DNA of 64,000 nucleotides, from positions 62,001-126,000 of the forward strand of contig CAWZYM010000245.1 of the NCBI GenBank assembly GCA_963966185.1, read 5' to 3'. Both the position numbers and the translations under genes were made by a program. Below the pieces are notes generated by a model, which saw nothing but the letters and a program-made list of their open reading frames with translations, did no database searches and was not told the DNA's origin. The stretch comes from Rhabditoides inermis. Lineage: Eukaryota; Nematoda; Chromadorea; Rhabditida; Rhabditidae. This document shows positions 1 to 10,825 of the stretch, one piece after another. Positions within the stretch are counted from its first letter, which is position 1, and each line of letters starts with the position of its first letter.

Positions 1-192
1 GGCTATATAATATACTTTCTTATTTCTTATGAAAGCATTGTGAAAATCAATAAACAGCTATAGAACAATCGTTTAGTTTACAATGATGTTTCAATATTTT
101 TGAATGTAAACAAATACAAGAGCTTTTTGATAGATGACTCATTTGATAAACGGGTTAATAGAATGTGAGTGATATAATGTGTGTGCAATAGT
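1..192. other. AT-rich sequence without recognisable feature
   Basis: I see no coding exon, RNA gene or repeat boundary here. It is the left flank of the hAT-type MITE that starts at 201. Confidence 0.5.
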
Positions 193-200
193 ATATTCAT

Positions 201-760
201 TAGTGTTGGGCAAAATCCTAATCCGAGTTGGATTTTGGATTTTGGATTAATCAAAATCCCAGATATTCAGGGTTTTGGATTTTGGATTAATCCGTGATCC
301 AAAATTGTGGATTTCGGGTTTTGGATTAACCCAAAATCCAAAATTTTTGGATTTTGGATTTCAGATTAATCCAAACTTTAGATTTTGGAATAATCCAAGT
401 TTTACATTGTCTTTTTGGCATCTTTTTGCCTTACTAATAGTAGAATTTGGTGTTTTTGATGTTTCTGTAAAGTTACAAGGGCGCCGTTATATATGAAAAG
501 CTCAAATAAAATGAAATTTCATCATTTAAAACAACATTATTTTAACAATTTGTAAACGAGTAGATTAATACAAAGTCCAAAACCCGGATTTCTGGATTTT
601 GGATTTTGGATTAATCCAAATCCCCAGAAAACTGGATTTTGGATTTCGGATTAATCTGAAATCCAACATTTCTAAGATTTTGGATTAAGATTCGGATTAA
701 TCCGATTAATCCGATTAATCCACGATTAATCCAAATTTGGATTAATCCTGCCCAACACTA
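201..760. mobile_element. Non-autonomous hAT-type element (MITE), 560 bp
   Basis: The ends are a perfect 12-bp terminal inverted repeat, TAGTGTTGGGCA at 201-212 and its complement at 749-760. They are flanked on both sides by the same 8-bp sequence, ATATTCAT (193-200 and 761-768). An 8-bp target duplication with a (C/T)AGTGTTGGG-type end is the known signature of hAT transposons. The interior has no transposase; it is a degenerate array of a GGATTTTGGATTAATCC-like unit on both strands, interrupted around 400-560 by ordinary AT-rich sequence. The short reading frames here are products of that repeat. Confidence 0.85.
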
Positions 761-768
761 ATATTCAT

Positions 769-1621
769 CTTGGCATTTGATTGTCAATGTATTTGTGATC
801 GTTTTGAGAGAGCAGGTTTGTGTTTATAGTTTTGTGTAGAAATAATAGTTTTATGCATGCTTTTGTTGAATTGAGATGAACCCAAACAGAGCTACTTTAC
901 GCTTGTACTTTTTAAAAGAAAATGAATGTCCCTTTGTTGAATTTCGAAGAAATTCTTTTTTAATGTTAATGTATGTATCAATGTATCAATGTATGTATCA
1001 ATGTATCAATGTATCATGTATTAATGTTAATGTACTGATAGTTTCACAGAAACTGTCAGTGTTTGTTCAAAGTAAATCAACAGATCTAACAAACAACAAC
1101 AATACAACGCGCGTGAACGACTACGCAAATCACAAACAGTGTGCACATTATCGCGCTCTCCCGCACACATTCCGCATCACGAACCAATGAGCGCGCGGAG
1201 GCGGGGCTAGTGAGCGGGTCTTTCAGCGAATCAGCGACCAGCAGCATACCTCACGGACGTGCAGACCTAACCAGCGAACATATTTTTGGGTCTTAAACTA
1301 TTGTTTCATGTTTTGTTTTGGTTTATAGTTGTTCAACGGGCGATTTAGAGACAATATCATGAAATAACTCTGAAACATTTATTATTTGAATGATTTACAA
1401 GCGACTTTGGCGGCCCTGCGGGCCGAGCGGCTCTGCGCGCCGCTGCTGGATAGGACCCAAACGATCGGCGCTTCGCGCCGATCTTAATAGAACCAAATTC
1501 TATTTCAGAAAATTATCTTGATGATGAGTACCCTGTAGAGGATGTTTACAGACATACCACTCCAAATTTGGGATATACACTGCAACTGCTACGTGATAGA
1601 AGGTAAATCACAAACTTTTCA
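769..1621. other. Intergenic sequence with a small ATGTATCA repeat
   Basis: No gene is supported. 970-1025 is a short imprecise repeat of ATGTATCA. 1405-1485 is GC-rich and hairpin-forming, for example CGGCGCTTCGCGCCG. The reading frame 876-1190 has no start context or family resemblance that I recognise. Confidence 0.4.
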
Positions 1622-1625
1622 TTAA

Positions 1626-1953
1626 AGAAGAACTCCGGGGAATCTCGCCTGCTGTAAAATTATCGCGCTTCGAACAGACTGCTTAGAATTAATGTGCGCG
1701 GAACAGATACCGGCTGGCAGCAAGTGCGTTAGAGAGTGTGCAATCGCAGAGGCGTAGACGGTTAGAGTGCCAATGGCTAAGAGGTCATAGGCGCGTGTTC
1801 CCATTTGTTCAAGTATTTGTCGCTAGCAAGCGTACAAAAATAATTAAATCTGCATAACTGTTCACACTAATGAAATATGAAACTAATATTTGGATTACTA
1901 ACATACGAGCTTCCGTCATTGACACTTACTCCAATATTCCTCGGAGTTCTTCT
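1626..1953. mobile_element. TTAA-flanked MITE, family 1
   Basis: The terminal inverted repeat AGAAGAACTCCGGGGAAT (from 1626) matches the complement of the right end at 1953 with one mismatch over about 18 bp. TTAA lies directly outside both ends (1622-1625 and 1954-1957). TTAA target duplications are known for piggyBac-like and some other superfamilies. No transposase is encoded. The right-hand TTAA is shared with the next element. Confidence 0.75.
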
Positions 1954-1957
1954 TTAA

Positions 1958-2275
1958 AGGGAGTGTACCCTCTGGTTTTCGAAGTTGGTTTTTCGAAGAG
2001 TTAGCATCGGAATGTGAAAATACATCAAAAATGATATACTTTTGTCAATTGGACCATATGCCGCAAATGGCGGGAAGTTGGAGAAACCACCATCAACTGT
2101 GCACGTTTGTGCACATTTCTGCACACTTTTCTCTAAAAAGAGCGTATTCAAGCGAAAATTAAACAAACTTCAAGGCGACTTGAGCATAACTTTTCTATGA
2201 GAAAGTACGCTATTTATGACATATTTCAATATTCTGATGCTAACTCAACTTCGAAAACCAGAGGGTACACTCCCT
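1958..2275. mobile_element. TTAA-flanked MITE, family 2, abutting family 1
   Basis: The terminal inverted repeat begins AGGGAGTGTACCCTCTGG at 1958 and is repeated in complement up to 2275. It extends about 50 bp if one allows a 10-bp insertion in the left arm (gtttttcgaa). TTAA flanks both ends (1954-1957 and 2276-2279). It is non-autonomous, with no coding potential beyond shadows. Confidence 0.8.
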
Positions 2276-2284
2276 TTAAAAAAC

Positions 2285-3365
2285 TGTTTGCTAAAATTGA
2301 ATGAACAGGAAGGAAGAAGAGGACAGGAAGACAGTGGTGTTGAGATGAAGGTGAATGTTCGAGGGACACCGGTTGAAATCGAAGTGAAGAAAGGAGTGCG
2401 CCAAGGCTGTCCGCTGTCTCCTCATCTGTTCAACTGCGTGCTCGCTGAAATCTGTGCCAAGCTGAACTTCGATTTTGTTGGAGCCGGACTGGACATTGGA
2501 GGACAGAAGCTGACTCATCTATGCTATGCAGATGACATCATCCTCTTTGCACGCTCACCTTCGGCTGCAAAAAGGATGTTGGAGGAACTGGCGGAGAAGA
2601 GCAGCGACTACGGGCTGTACGTGAACAGAAAGAAGATAGTGGTGGTGAGCAACGGGCCGAAGAAGAGTATTCGACTAGATGGAGGAGAAGTGGAGTACGT
2701 GGACTAACTTGTCTACCTAGGCCGCTCTCTCAGCTTCATGACCGACGATCGAGTGGAAGTGACGAGGAGAGTACAAGCTGGCTGGGACGCTTTCTTCCGC
2801 CATGGCCAGTTCCTGATGCTGAAGAGCGCGCCGATGCGACTGCGGAGGAAAGTGTTTCGAATGGCAGTTCTACCCGCGCTCACTTACGCTGCCGAGACTT
2901 GGAGTCTTCGAAGAGAAGATCTACAGAAGCTGAGGACTGTTCAAAGAAAAATTGAAAGAAAGATGCTCGGATTGACTTTACTGGACAAAGTTCCGTGTAA
3001 GGAGATACGACGACAGACTGGACTACGAGACGTGCTGTGCGAAGCAAGGACAAAGAAGTGGAGATTCGCCCGCCGCCTAATGACTTGCAACGACGACCGC
3101 TGGACGAGACGTGTGATCGATTGGAAGCCGCCAAATATGGGCAAGCCCGGTCGCCCTCGCCTACAATAGAGTGATGAATTCAAGAAGACGATCCCATCCA
3201 ATAAAAGGACCCTCGAGGAGGAATGGAAGAACGTGGCCGCGGACACCGACGCGACAAGATAGAATACCTATGCTTCTCAGCGCTACTCTGTGAATAATTG
3301 ATGTTTGAGTTATGATCACATAATACGATACCGGATAAATGTTGAATTGAACTTGAATTGAATTA
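2285..3365 (+). pseudogene. LINE (probably RTE-like) reverse transcriptase remnant
   Basis: The translated sequence shows the non-LTR reverse transcriptase motifs KGVRQGCPLSP (about 2391) and YADDIILFA (about 2524). A C-terminal region follows with WSLRREDLQ and WRFARRLMT...DDRWTRRVI, as in RTE-like elements. The same frame is broken by TAA at 2705-2707, by TAG at 3167-3169 and again near 3260, so it is dead. The 5' part, including the endonuclease and the start of the RT, is missing: homology begins just after the TTAA MITE. The 3' end carries an imperfect TTGAAT-type tail (about 3338-3370). A second, internally deleted relative lies at 55390-55866. Confidence 0.8.
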
Positions 3366-3371
3366 AATTGA

Positions 3372-3597
3372 AAAGATGTATCCGGACAATGTATTATTCC
3401 CTGATCTTCAGGATGGGGTCGTTTTTGTTCTCTTCAATGAAGACGAATTTTGAAGATCTGTTTGCGCAAAACAAATTGTTAAAAATACAAACAATTTTCC
3501 CCGTTTATACAATTTCAAAAAAAGTTTCATTGACGAGAACAAAAAAGACCCCAACCTGAAGATCAGGCAATATAACTCAACTGAACATTGTAGATCC
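3372..3597. mobile_element. TTAA MITE family 3, copy 1 (diverged)
   Basis: It has the same left block (ATCCGGACAATGTATTATT followed by CCTGATCTTCAGGATGGGG) and mirrored right block (GACCCCAACCTGAAGATCAGG) as the copies at 11407 and 18776. The extreme ends have decayed, so no clean TTAA pair remains. It sits in the 3' tail of the broken LINE. Confidence 0.7.
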
Positions 3598-3905
3598 AAC
3601 TAGAATATAGTCAAAAACGTGCTCTTGCTATCATTTGTAGAGAGTAGAGTGGAGGGGGGAGTGACTCAGTGGGAGGGTCTATCCCACCGGCCGCGAACCC
3701 CATCCTGGTAAGTGGTATGAAAGGTTTCCTACCCCCGCATACGCTGCTCAAATCAACAGTGTCTGGGTGCAGGAAATCCCTTGGTCTGTCTGCGCATCGT
3801 CTGGGCAAGGATCGAGTAGCCTCAGAACCCTGTCGAAACTCCTCTTAGTTCTGTACCGCGCATCTCAAACCATATTGTATCGCTACCATAACTTTGTATG
3901 AATAA

Positions 3906-3962
<57 letters not shown>

Positions 3963-4004
3963 TATTGCCCCCCCCCCCCCGTTTACCGTACGGCAGTCGT
4001 TTTT
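3598..4004. repeat. Intergenic sequence with an AT dinucleotide tract and a C homopolymer
   Basis: 3908-3956 is an almost pure (AT)n tract and 3968-3980 a run of C. I see no gene in the rest of the stretch. Confidence 0.7.
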
Positions 4005-5527
4005 GAAGATACAGGGGCCTATAATATTTTTCTGGGAGATAGTTTGCCAGATTACGGTAGAAAATCGATCTACCCTCTAGTCGCATTCGATCTACCTTCT
4101 AGTCGTGAGGAGACCCAAGCGCGCGCTTTCAAACGATAATATCGATCAAAGAAGCCGGCATGCGAATCAAAGAGGCCGCGCGACACTCGACCATTTGCGC
4201 GCGCTGTCTGACCTCTCTCGCTCGCAACTGAGTTTCGTCAACTGATCCCGGCTGGCAATAACAGAAACTATCCTCTAGGCGAAGACTATATTCGCCTTGC
4301 CCTCCACGCTCATCGGCCCTTTTGCCCGTGGCACACCGCTCTCTGCGCGAGGTGGCAACGGATGACCTCTCGCCACGGCGAGTCGACAGTTGAGATAGGG
4401 CTGGTCAAATGATCAGAGTGACGGAATTATGTTTCATCGGCTCAATAAAATATTTTTTTGATTTTTTTTGATACATGTCTTGTGTTAATACGATAAATGA
4501 ACCACTGAAGAAAAATAATAATGCAAAATGGTTTTCCAAATGTTGATAATTCGAGTAGTGAAGCGTGATTTTTTGATTCATTTCAGCGAATATTATTTTT
4601 TTCCTGACTTACGTTGTATTTTTACTTTCATAATAGACTGCTTGAGACGTTAACGGAGAAACATTTCAAAAATGTTGCTCAATAAGGAACTAGCTATTCA
4701 GACATATTTTGTACAAAAACGCTCCGTTAATGCCTCGAGAACAGTGTTTTGTTTCATAATATGAAGTTTCAAAGGAAAACTTACAACCGAAATGAATAAA
4801 ATTTAGTGCAACAAGTTCGAAAAGTTCAAATTTTCAAATTTGCTGCCGTCGAATTCCTGTTAGTCAAGACACTTTTCTATCTCACATTTTCAACACAGTC
4901 GACTCGCCGTGTCGCAAAGGCGAGAGAGCACGCGAACAGAAGAGAGGCAGGCGGCGCAAGAGCAGAAATGACGGTGGCGGGAATTCAAAATTTTGCGCTC
5001 AGAGCGTGCGATGATCGATTCTGATCGCCACGCGCACGTAGAAATGCGTTAAACTTGCATTCCAATGACAGTTTTGTCACTCATAAATGATTAGAAATTG
5101 TCAGAAATAGACCCCTCTATCTTTAATACTGTTAGAAACAATTCGAGGCATACTGAGCGTTGGCGCTGGTTAGCGTGCGTTACGACACATCTGTAGTGGA
5201 CCCGCAAAGGAGTTCCGCTCTCTTTCACGAGACAACAAAGATGCAGTGGCCTATTTCTGAAGATTTTTAATATTTTCTACATGACTAATTGATCGTTCGA
5301 TTGCATTTGAACGAAAGTTGTGCACGTGGTGATCAGAATCGATCACGCTCTGAGCGCATTATTTTGAATTCTCGCGCTACTCTCGCACTGTCTGGCCCTC
5401 TTCTTTTCGCGTGCTTTCTCGCTTTAGCAACGGTCATTCGCTGTCATCTGGCACAGTGAGCGGTGTGCCACAGGCAAAATAGGCGATGAGCGGAGCGGGG
5501 AGAGCGAATAGGCCCCTGTATCTTTAA
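4005..5527. repeat. Composite foldback-type repeat with GATACAGGGGCCTAT ends
   Basis: The left end (GATACAGGGGCCTAT, about 4010) is mirrored at the right end (ATAGGCCCCTGTATC, about 5509). Inside, 4900-5125 is mirrored by 5235-5470, both carrying the TGATCAGAATCGATC-type core and the AATAGACCCC/GGCCTATTTC boundary. 4290-4370 resembles the complement of 5400-5500. A further partial copy of the same family lies at 23690-23832. This looks like several nested copies of a non-autonomous family; no protein is encoded. Confidence 0.55.
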
Positions 5528-5758
5528 AGGTACATTGGCGACTTATTTTTGACTCGAAATGTTTGAAAGAATCATATTAACCTAAATCTTAATCAATTTG
5601 TGAGAAAGAACAACGATTATCCGTTGCTTTCAAATATTGCAACTAGCTGTGTCTCGTTGCAACATTTTATTTCAAACTCAAAATTGGTCCCGCCACGACT
5701 TCCATTCCGTTGAACTCTTCTATACTGCAGAAGTGGCGAGAGAAGACAAAACCTTAGA
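5528..5758. other. Unassigned intergenic sequence
   Basis: It starts with TTAAAGGTACATTGGCG, which resembles 17036-17053 and may be the end of another TTAA-type repeat. I could not find the partner end. Confidence 0.3.
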
Positions 5759-5762
5759 TTAA

Positions 5763-6515
5763 AGGAGCCCGTACACTTCCTGTGTGGCTTAATGCAATAG
5801 GAGGAAGGAAGTGCCCATGGTAGAAGCTGCTCCGGAAGGAGCTACACTACTATGGGAAGGAGTTGCACTTGAACTATTTTAGTAGTGTCGAAACATAGCA
5901 TACGTGTGCATATCTTATCTCTATGATGTATTGTATGTTCACAATATCATATACAAGGAAGTTCTAATACTACAGCCTTCTAGAAATGCATATTGAGATA
6001 TAGATATCATGCCAGTCGACATAAAGGTGTAGGCGCGGAAACAGTACATTGATCAGCCTACATGAGTAGTGCGATGTGTGTTTCCATATATTACAGTATA
6101 ATCAGGTGTATGATCTTTATAAGTACCATAAGAGTGCATCAATCCTCGATATGAGCTAAACATCAGATCACTAGTGAATGCAGATCTCCGGCTGGTACAG
6201 TTTCATGCTACTGTATTCGATCCAATACGGTCGAAAACACCCTTCTGTGTCAAACATTGTGCAAAAATGCTATTCTTTTACTAAACTGATCAACGTGCAA
6301 CTCCTTCCTCATGCGGTGCAACTCCTGCATGAGCAGCTCCTTCCTAGCCCAGCAGCTCATTCCATGTGCACTTCCTTCCTACTATCCTCAATGCGTGTGT
6401 GCGCCGTTATGGCGCTGAACTCGCCGGTTCGAGTCCTGTCTTCGGCAAATGTTTTGCATGAGTGGTATTACGCGTTCAAGAGAGCTAGTTGCAGAATTAA
6501 GTCGCTGCTGTGCCT
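5763..6515. repeat. Foldback repeat with inner inverted arms, bounded by TTAA
   Basis: Arms at about 5797-5875 and 6292-6393 are inverted copies sharing GGAAGGAAGTGC, AGCTGCT, AAGGAGCT and AAGGAGTTGCAC. TTAA occurs just outside 5763 and 6515, but the outermost ends match for only three bases, so a TTAA insertion is only suggested. 6395-6450 includes GGTTCGAGTCC, a tRNA B-box-like sequence. Confidence 0.45.
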
Positions 6516-6585
6516 TTAAGGTGATTAGACAACGATCAGAACTCTTGGAATGATGTTCTCAATTGGACAAAATTTTGCGTGGGTA

Positions 6586-6640
6586 TTGGTAGCCGAGATC
6601 GAACTCGCGGATCTTTGCCACTACGCCACCTAGTCATGTG
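6586..6640 (-). repeat. tRNA-like (SINE-type) fragment
   Basis: Read on the minus strand this contains an A-box-like TGGCGTAGTGG and, about 20 nt later, a B-box-like GTTCGATCTC. The spacing is too short for a tRNA with an anticodon arm, so this is most likely a degenerate tRNA-derived repeat, not a working tRNA. Confidence 0.4.
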
Positions 6641-6644
6641 ATCT

Positions 6645-7667
6645 GTAGAGTAGGGAAATGAACGGTGGAGTAGAGAATTGAACGGGATGTTCAAAATCTA
6701 CGATGTTTTCAACGAAAAATCTTGAGCTAAGTGCGAGTATTACTAGACATAAAAGTGTACTCTCTTTGATTCGACGCCTCTCCTGGAAGCATAAATACAA
6801 TTAAAAAACACGAAAAAAACGTACAAAAACAATATGTGTACAGCAAATATAAACAAGGATAAGTACGCTACAAACCAGAATGTTGGCCTCATAGGTAAAA
6901 AGGGTGGGGGGTCCGGCTTCGCCGGAAGGGGGGGTCCCCAACCCTCCCGGCTGGCCATATTATTGGAAGGGTCGAATTTCATAATTTTCGAAAAAAAATT
7001 TTTTTTAATATTATAATTAAAATTTAATATAAAATTAAAATTTAATATAAAATTAAAATTTTATTAAAAAATGCGAAAGAACGGTGAAAAATCATCAAAA
7101 TTCGAAATCGCGCGCTCAGCTGTTTGGCCCCGCCCCTTGGAAGGGTCTCCCAACGGGTAGGGCCCTCCCGCTAGTCTGGCCCCGCCCCCTTGGACGGGAG
7201 GGATGACCCTTCCAAGGGGGAGACCCCATCCAATGGGAAGGGGCCTCTCGCATTTCGCAAAACAAGCCGTGAAATCGCGTGGTGTAGTTTCTCAAAACGT
7301 GGTGTATCGATCATACACCACAGTATGCACAACACTACACTGCGATTCAACCATCCATGATTTTGGATAATTTCATCGAAATTCCAGTCAAAAACAATTT
7401 TTATTTTTTTTATAAATCATTAAAACTCGAATGAATATAATTTTGTGACATCTGTAACACATGTTTGAGATGAGGGGCAGGCCGAAATTGGAGGGGGGTA
7501 CCCTTATTTTACCCACCCCCTTTTTATGTTTGGTTGGCCTAGTCATTAAAACAAGTAAGAGAGGGGTGATGAATTAGGGAAGGATATGGTGACAAGATTG
7601 CGATTGCAGTGAGTGCGCAGCGAATGCCCTAGAAGTAGGGTAGGGAAGAATTGCCATGGGTCTCGGG
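6645..7667. other. Gene-free stretch with dispersed and low-complexity repeats
   Basis: 6655-6715 is an inverted, about 80% similar relative of 8768-8825. 6895-6955 and 7125-7255 are GC-rich hairpin-prone segments with GGCCCCGCCCC and GAAGGGT/ACCCTTC motifs. 7010-7070 is an AT-rich tandem of an AAATTTAATATAAAATT-like unit. No coding exon was recognised. Confidence 0.45.
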
Positions 7668-9393
7668 TCAGACGGAGCGGTAGATGACAAACAGGAGGGA
7701 GAAGAGCAGAAAGACGGCTACTAGCATCAGAAGAAGACGGTTCTGGATAGCCCTGAATGATCCATGATATAACTTATACCAACATACTTGTGTAACATTC
7801 CTCCCAAAAATCTTTTCGATTACCACCCTCTTAACCGCACACTAACAGAACGAAAAGGACCAATTTCACACACCTTGCTTGCAAAAACCAGCAAAAAAAA
7901 CCCAGGGAGTCACAAAAAAACTTTTAGAAAACCAGTAGCCTTCATCTACAATTCTACTCACGATCTCGTCAATCTATTTTTTCAGATAGTATAGCGGGAA
8001 ACATCATCAATAACATAAACTTCCAATTGGAAGATTCATGCAAACAGCTCACTCATTACACACCAAAAATCCCTCACACCCCCATTCTTGTTACCTCCGG
8101 ATCATGTTGTTGAGTGCGCGGCTGCTCCTTCCCAGGTCGGCCTCGTTCTCCCGCATCCTCTCCCGCGCCCGGCTGATCGTCTCTCGCTGCTGCGACAGGT
8201 TGCCCAGCACCTCCGTCCCAATCTGACACAGTCTCCGTCTCAGTCACATGACACACGCACTCACAGCCTCCGTCTCAACCGCCATTCTGTAGGCGTCCTG
8301 CAGCTTGCGGCCACTGCGCTCCAAACGCTGCGTCGTCGCAATCAGCTGGTCCTCCTAGACGAGCATGTCAATCAGCTCTCCCCTTCCTCCTCCCACTCCA
8401 ACCTGTTGATCCATGTGAACTGCTTCGTCGAATGCGAGCAGCTCGTCTCTGTCAGCCGCCTCTCGAAGACGATCCACCTACAAACATAATATTAACGTTC
8501 AATCAATCAATCAATCATTTATCCAGAATCGCTATATCCTGACTATACAACAAAGTGCATACGGTACACCACAAGGGATAAGCGCTGCGAGAAACACAGT
8601 TCAGCAACGGGGATGGTAAGTAGGGTCGAAGGTCGAAAGTCGGGGGTCGAAGGTCGAAAATTAACGTCGAAAGTCGGGGGTCGAAGGTCGAAAAGTAAGT
8701 AGGGTCGAAGGTCGAAAATTAACGTTAATGTTATTAATTACGTCTCAATCACATCGACCACTACAATAGCTCGTTGAAAACATTATCGTGGATTTTGAAC
8801 ATACCGTTCATTTCTCTACTCCACAGATAATCTCACTCTCTCACATGAAAATTTTGTCAAATTGAAAACATCATTCAAAGAGTTCGTATCGTTGTCTAAT
8901 CACTCTAATGTTTTTCGTGAAAAGAGTGGAACTCATTTGCGGGCTCACTATATGTGCTTACTGACCGCTCTCTGCAGCTCCGTATTAAGATTTTTCGAGT
9001 CGGCGCGGTACGAGCGCACTCGCAGGTCGTACTTGCTGCGGTCAGGGCTGTAACGGTAAACCAAGCATGCCTAATGCCACGTCCACTTCTCTCTGCTCAC
9101 CTTCCAGTGGGCAGATCTCGGACGGCGATCTCCATTTGTTCGAGCAGCTCCTCCACGTCCTGCAGCAGCCTCTGCACAGCCTGCACTGCTCCCACCCGCT
9201 CCGACTGCGGCAGAGTCGACAGACGGCCGATGCGCGACGTCACCTACACAACACAACGAGGTCGCCACAAATCGCTAGCACAAACAATACAATATACATA
9301 CGATGAACTGAAACAAGTCTATCACCTCACCTCGGCAGTCTGCACAGAGTATTGTTGCTCGAATTCTGTTAGATGGGATGCGGTCGTCGCCAT
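7668..9393 (-). CDS. VTI1: Vti1-type Qb-SNARE
   Basis: Seven exons reassemble into a complete Vti1 protein of about 220 aa. Vti1 is a Qb-SNARE for vesicle fusion between Golgi, endosome and vacuole/lysosome. The ATG at 9393 starts exon 1 (to 9331; EFEQQYSVQTAE). Exon 2 (9243-9101) carries VTSRIGRLSTLP and LLEQMEIAVRDLP, matching the family's N-terminal three-helix domain. Later exons run about 9049-8966, 8479-8405, 8357-8269 (ERSGRKLQDAYRMAVETE) and 8225-8101 (NLSQQRETISRARERM, the SNARE helix with a central Gln). The last exon, 7752-7668, encodes the C-terminal membrane anchor LLLMLVAVFLLFSLLFVIY and the stop. A 3' splice-acceptor sequence (cattgtcag) touches the ATG, suggesting trans-splicing. 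It lies 263 bp downstream of uS7m on the same strand. An intron holds a GGTCGAA repeat. Confidence 0.88.
8500..8522. repeat. CAAT tetranucleotide repeat
   Basis: About five copies of TCAA/CAAT lie in a Vti1 intron. Confidence 0.6.
8618..8725. repeat. GGTCGAA tandem repeat in a Vti1 intron
   Basis: Repeated GGTCGAAGGTCGAAA and AAGTCGGGGGTCGAA units in at least three higher-order copies, interspersed with AAATTAACG. It lies between the third and fourth Vti1 exons. Confidence 0.75.
8765..8960. repeat. Dispersed repeat copy inside a Vti1 intron
   Basis: 8768-8825 resembles the complement of 6655-6715. 8860-8955 resembles 32405-32500, sharing CTAATGT, CTCGTGAAAAG-like and GCGGGCTCACTATAT-like blocks. 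The family ends at a CCCACTATAT-like boundary in both places. Confidence 0.5.
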
Positions 9394-9405
9394 CTGACAA
9401 TGAGA
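9394..9405 (-). promoter_or_regulatory. Putative trans-splice acceptor of Vti1
   Basis: On the minus strand ctcattgtcag ends immediately before the ATG. With the 263-bp distance to the upstream uS7m stop codon this fits an operon-type downstream gene, but no transcript was seen. Confidence 0.4.
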
Positions 9406-9656
9406 TCAAAATGAAACTTTCAAGCAGGAATGCTTTGCAATTTGCAAAGCTAATATAGGTAACGGGTGCACCGCGAGTTCCAAACCCATTTGAATAAATG
9501 AATGAAAACGAATGAGGAAACAATTTTTATACAGTTCAAAATCAACAATCGCAATATCAACAAACAAAGCTACTCATGATAAAGATTTCTAGTCTAGCTA
9601 CTATACTCGATTCTGCTTTCCTTTCAGTCTCTTCTCCGCACTGCTCCGCCCCTTTT

Positions 9657-10825
9657 CTACGCCCTGAAACAACACGTTCTCATCTCACACATGCACCAAT
9701 CCAAAAGACGGATCAAAATATGCATGACTGTGCATTGCAGACAAGGAGAAGATGAGTGTGGTTGGTACCTGTAGTGTGCGTATGCCCTGTTCGCCTCGCA
9801 CGTCTTGTGCAGCTCCTGCTTGGCTGTGATCGTCAGACCCTCATTCTGCCACGCAGCCAGCAGCTCCGTCGCCAGAATGTCCCTGCAAATGTTATTCACT
9901 CTTAAATCTTGAAATGTTTGCAAAGGGAATTTGCGTTCACAAAAATATGGTGTATTGGATTACACATAACACAGCTTAACTATGCGCAACTATCAATCAG
10001 ACGTGATAAACACAATAACCAAGACTTTCCCCTTAATAAAAAAGAATAACAAAGACGAAGTGTGTCTGACTTGAAGTGTGTCTCTCCGTGGCGGGCACGC
10101 TGGCGGCAGATGTCGCGCAGCATCTTCATGCCACGGAACTCCGCCTCCGCCTCCTCGATAGGGAACGGAACCTGGTACGTCGTGCCTCCTGCAAGCCACA
10201 TGACTGTATTGGAAGAAATGTGAAGACACGCACCCCTGGTGACTCCCTGCAGCTTCATCAGAGGATGGCAGTTGCGGATCGCCTGGCGAGCGATCACAAA
10301 CGGATCCAGCTCTATCTTCTCCTGAAATCTCATATGAAAACGGTTACACAAAGATTGTAAAACATAAAACGAATAGAACCTTCTCGTCGTCTTTGGCGCG
10401 GAGCCAAGCCTTGTACTGCCTCCTCTTGATTATCTCCAACGCTGCGTAGACGTTCTTGCGGGACACCTCCTTATTGCCATCCTAAAACAAAAAAAGTTGC
10501 GAACCGGAATATGACAATATAAAAAAATACCTGCATGCATACACGGACGAGCTTGTCGACGACACGATCGCGGTAGAACACCGGCGATTCGTCGCTCTTC
10601 ATCGCCTTCAGGAACAGGAAGTTGCGCTCATCGTCCGCGTCCAGCGGCTTTTTCAGCTGGAACACATACCAACAAACATTGCGAAACCAGTAATGTACCC
10701 ACGTCATCGATGTTGGTGAGCGGCTCGCGGAAGACACGTGGATCGTAGCGGTTGGAGGCGACGGCGGACGAAGCAATGCCGCGAGAGGCAAAGCGGGACA
10801 GAGTAGCCACTCTGTTTAGAAACAT
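9657..10825 (-). CDS. MRPS7: Mitochondrial small-subunit ribosomal protein uS7m (MRPS7)
   Basis: Exons reassemble into a uS7m protein of about 225 aa, which binds the 3' domain of mitochondrial small-subunit rRNA and helps form the decoding and exit sites. The ATG at 10825 opens a basic, Ser/Arg-rich N-terminus ([19 protein letters not shown]) that suits a mitochondrial presequence. Then come exons with [13 protein letters not shown] (about 10655-10530), [18 protein letters not shown] (about 10480-10382), [19 protein letters not shown] (about 10322-10235), [19 protein letters not shown] (about 10190-10070) and [10 protein letters not shown] plus [16 protein letters not shown] (ending at 9769). 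The last two motifs are diagnostic. The final codons R-A-stop are split over the last intron (9768-9664). An acceptor-like cttgcag lies one base before the ATG. The gene is divergent from ATG3, with 447 bp between the start codons. Confidence 0.9.

Noticed and set aside
201..760. CRISPR-like or satellite array
   Set aside because: Repeats are degenerate, without unique spacers, in a eukaryotic context, and bounded by hAT ends with an 8-bp duplication.
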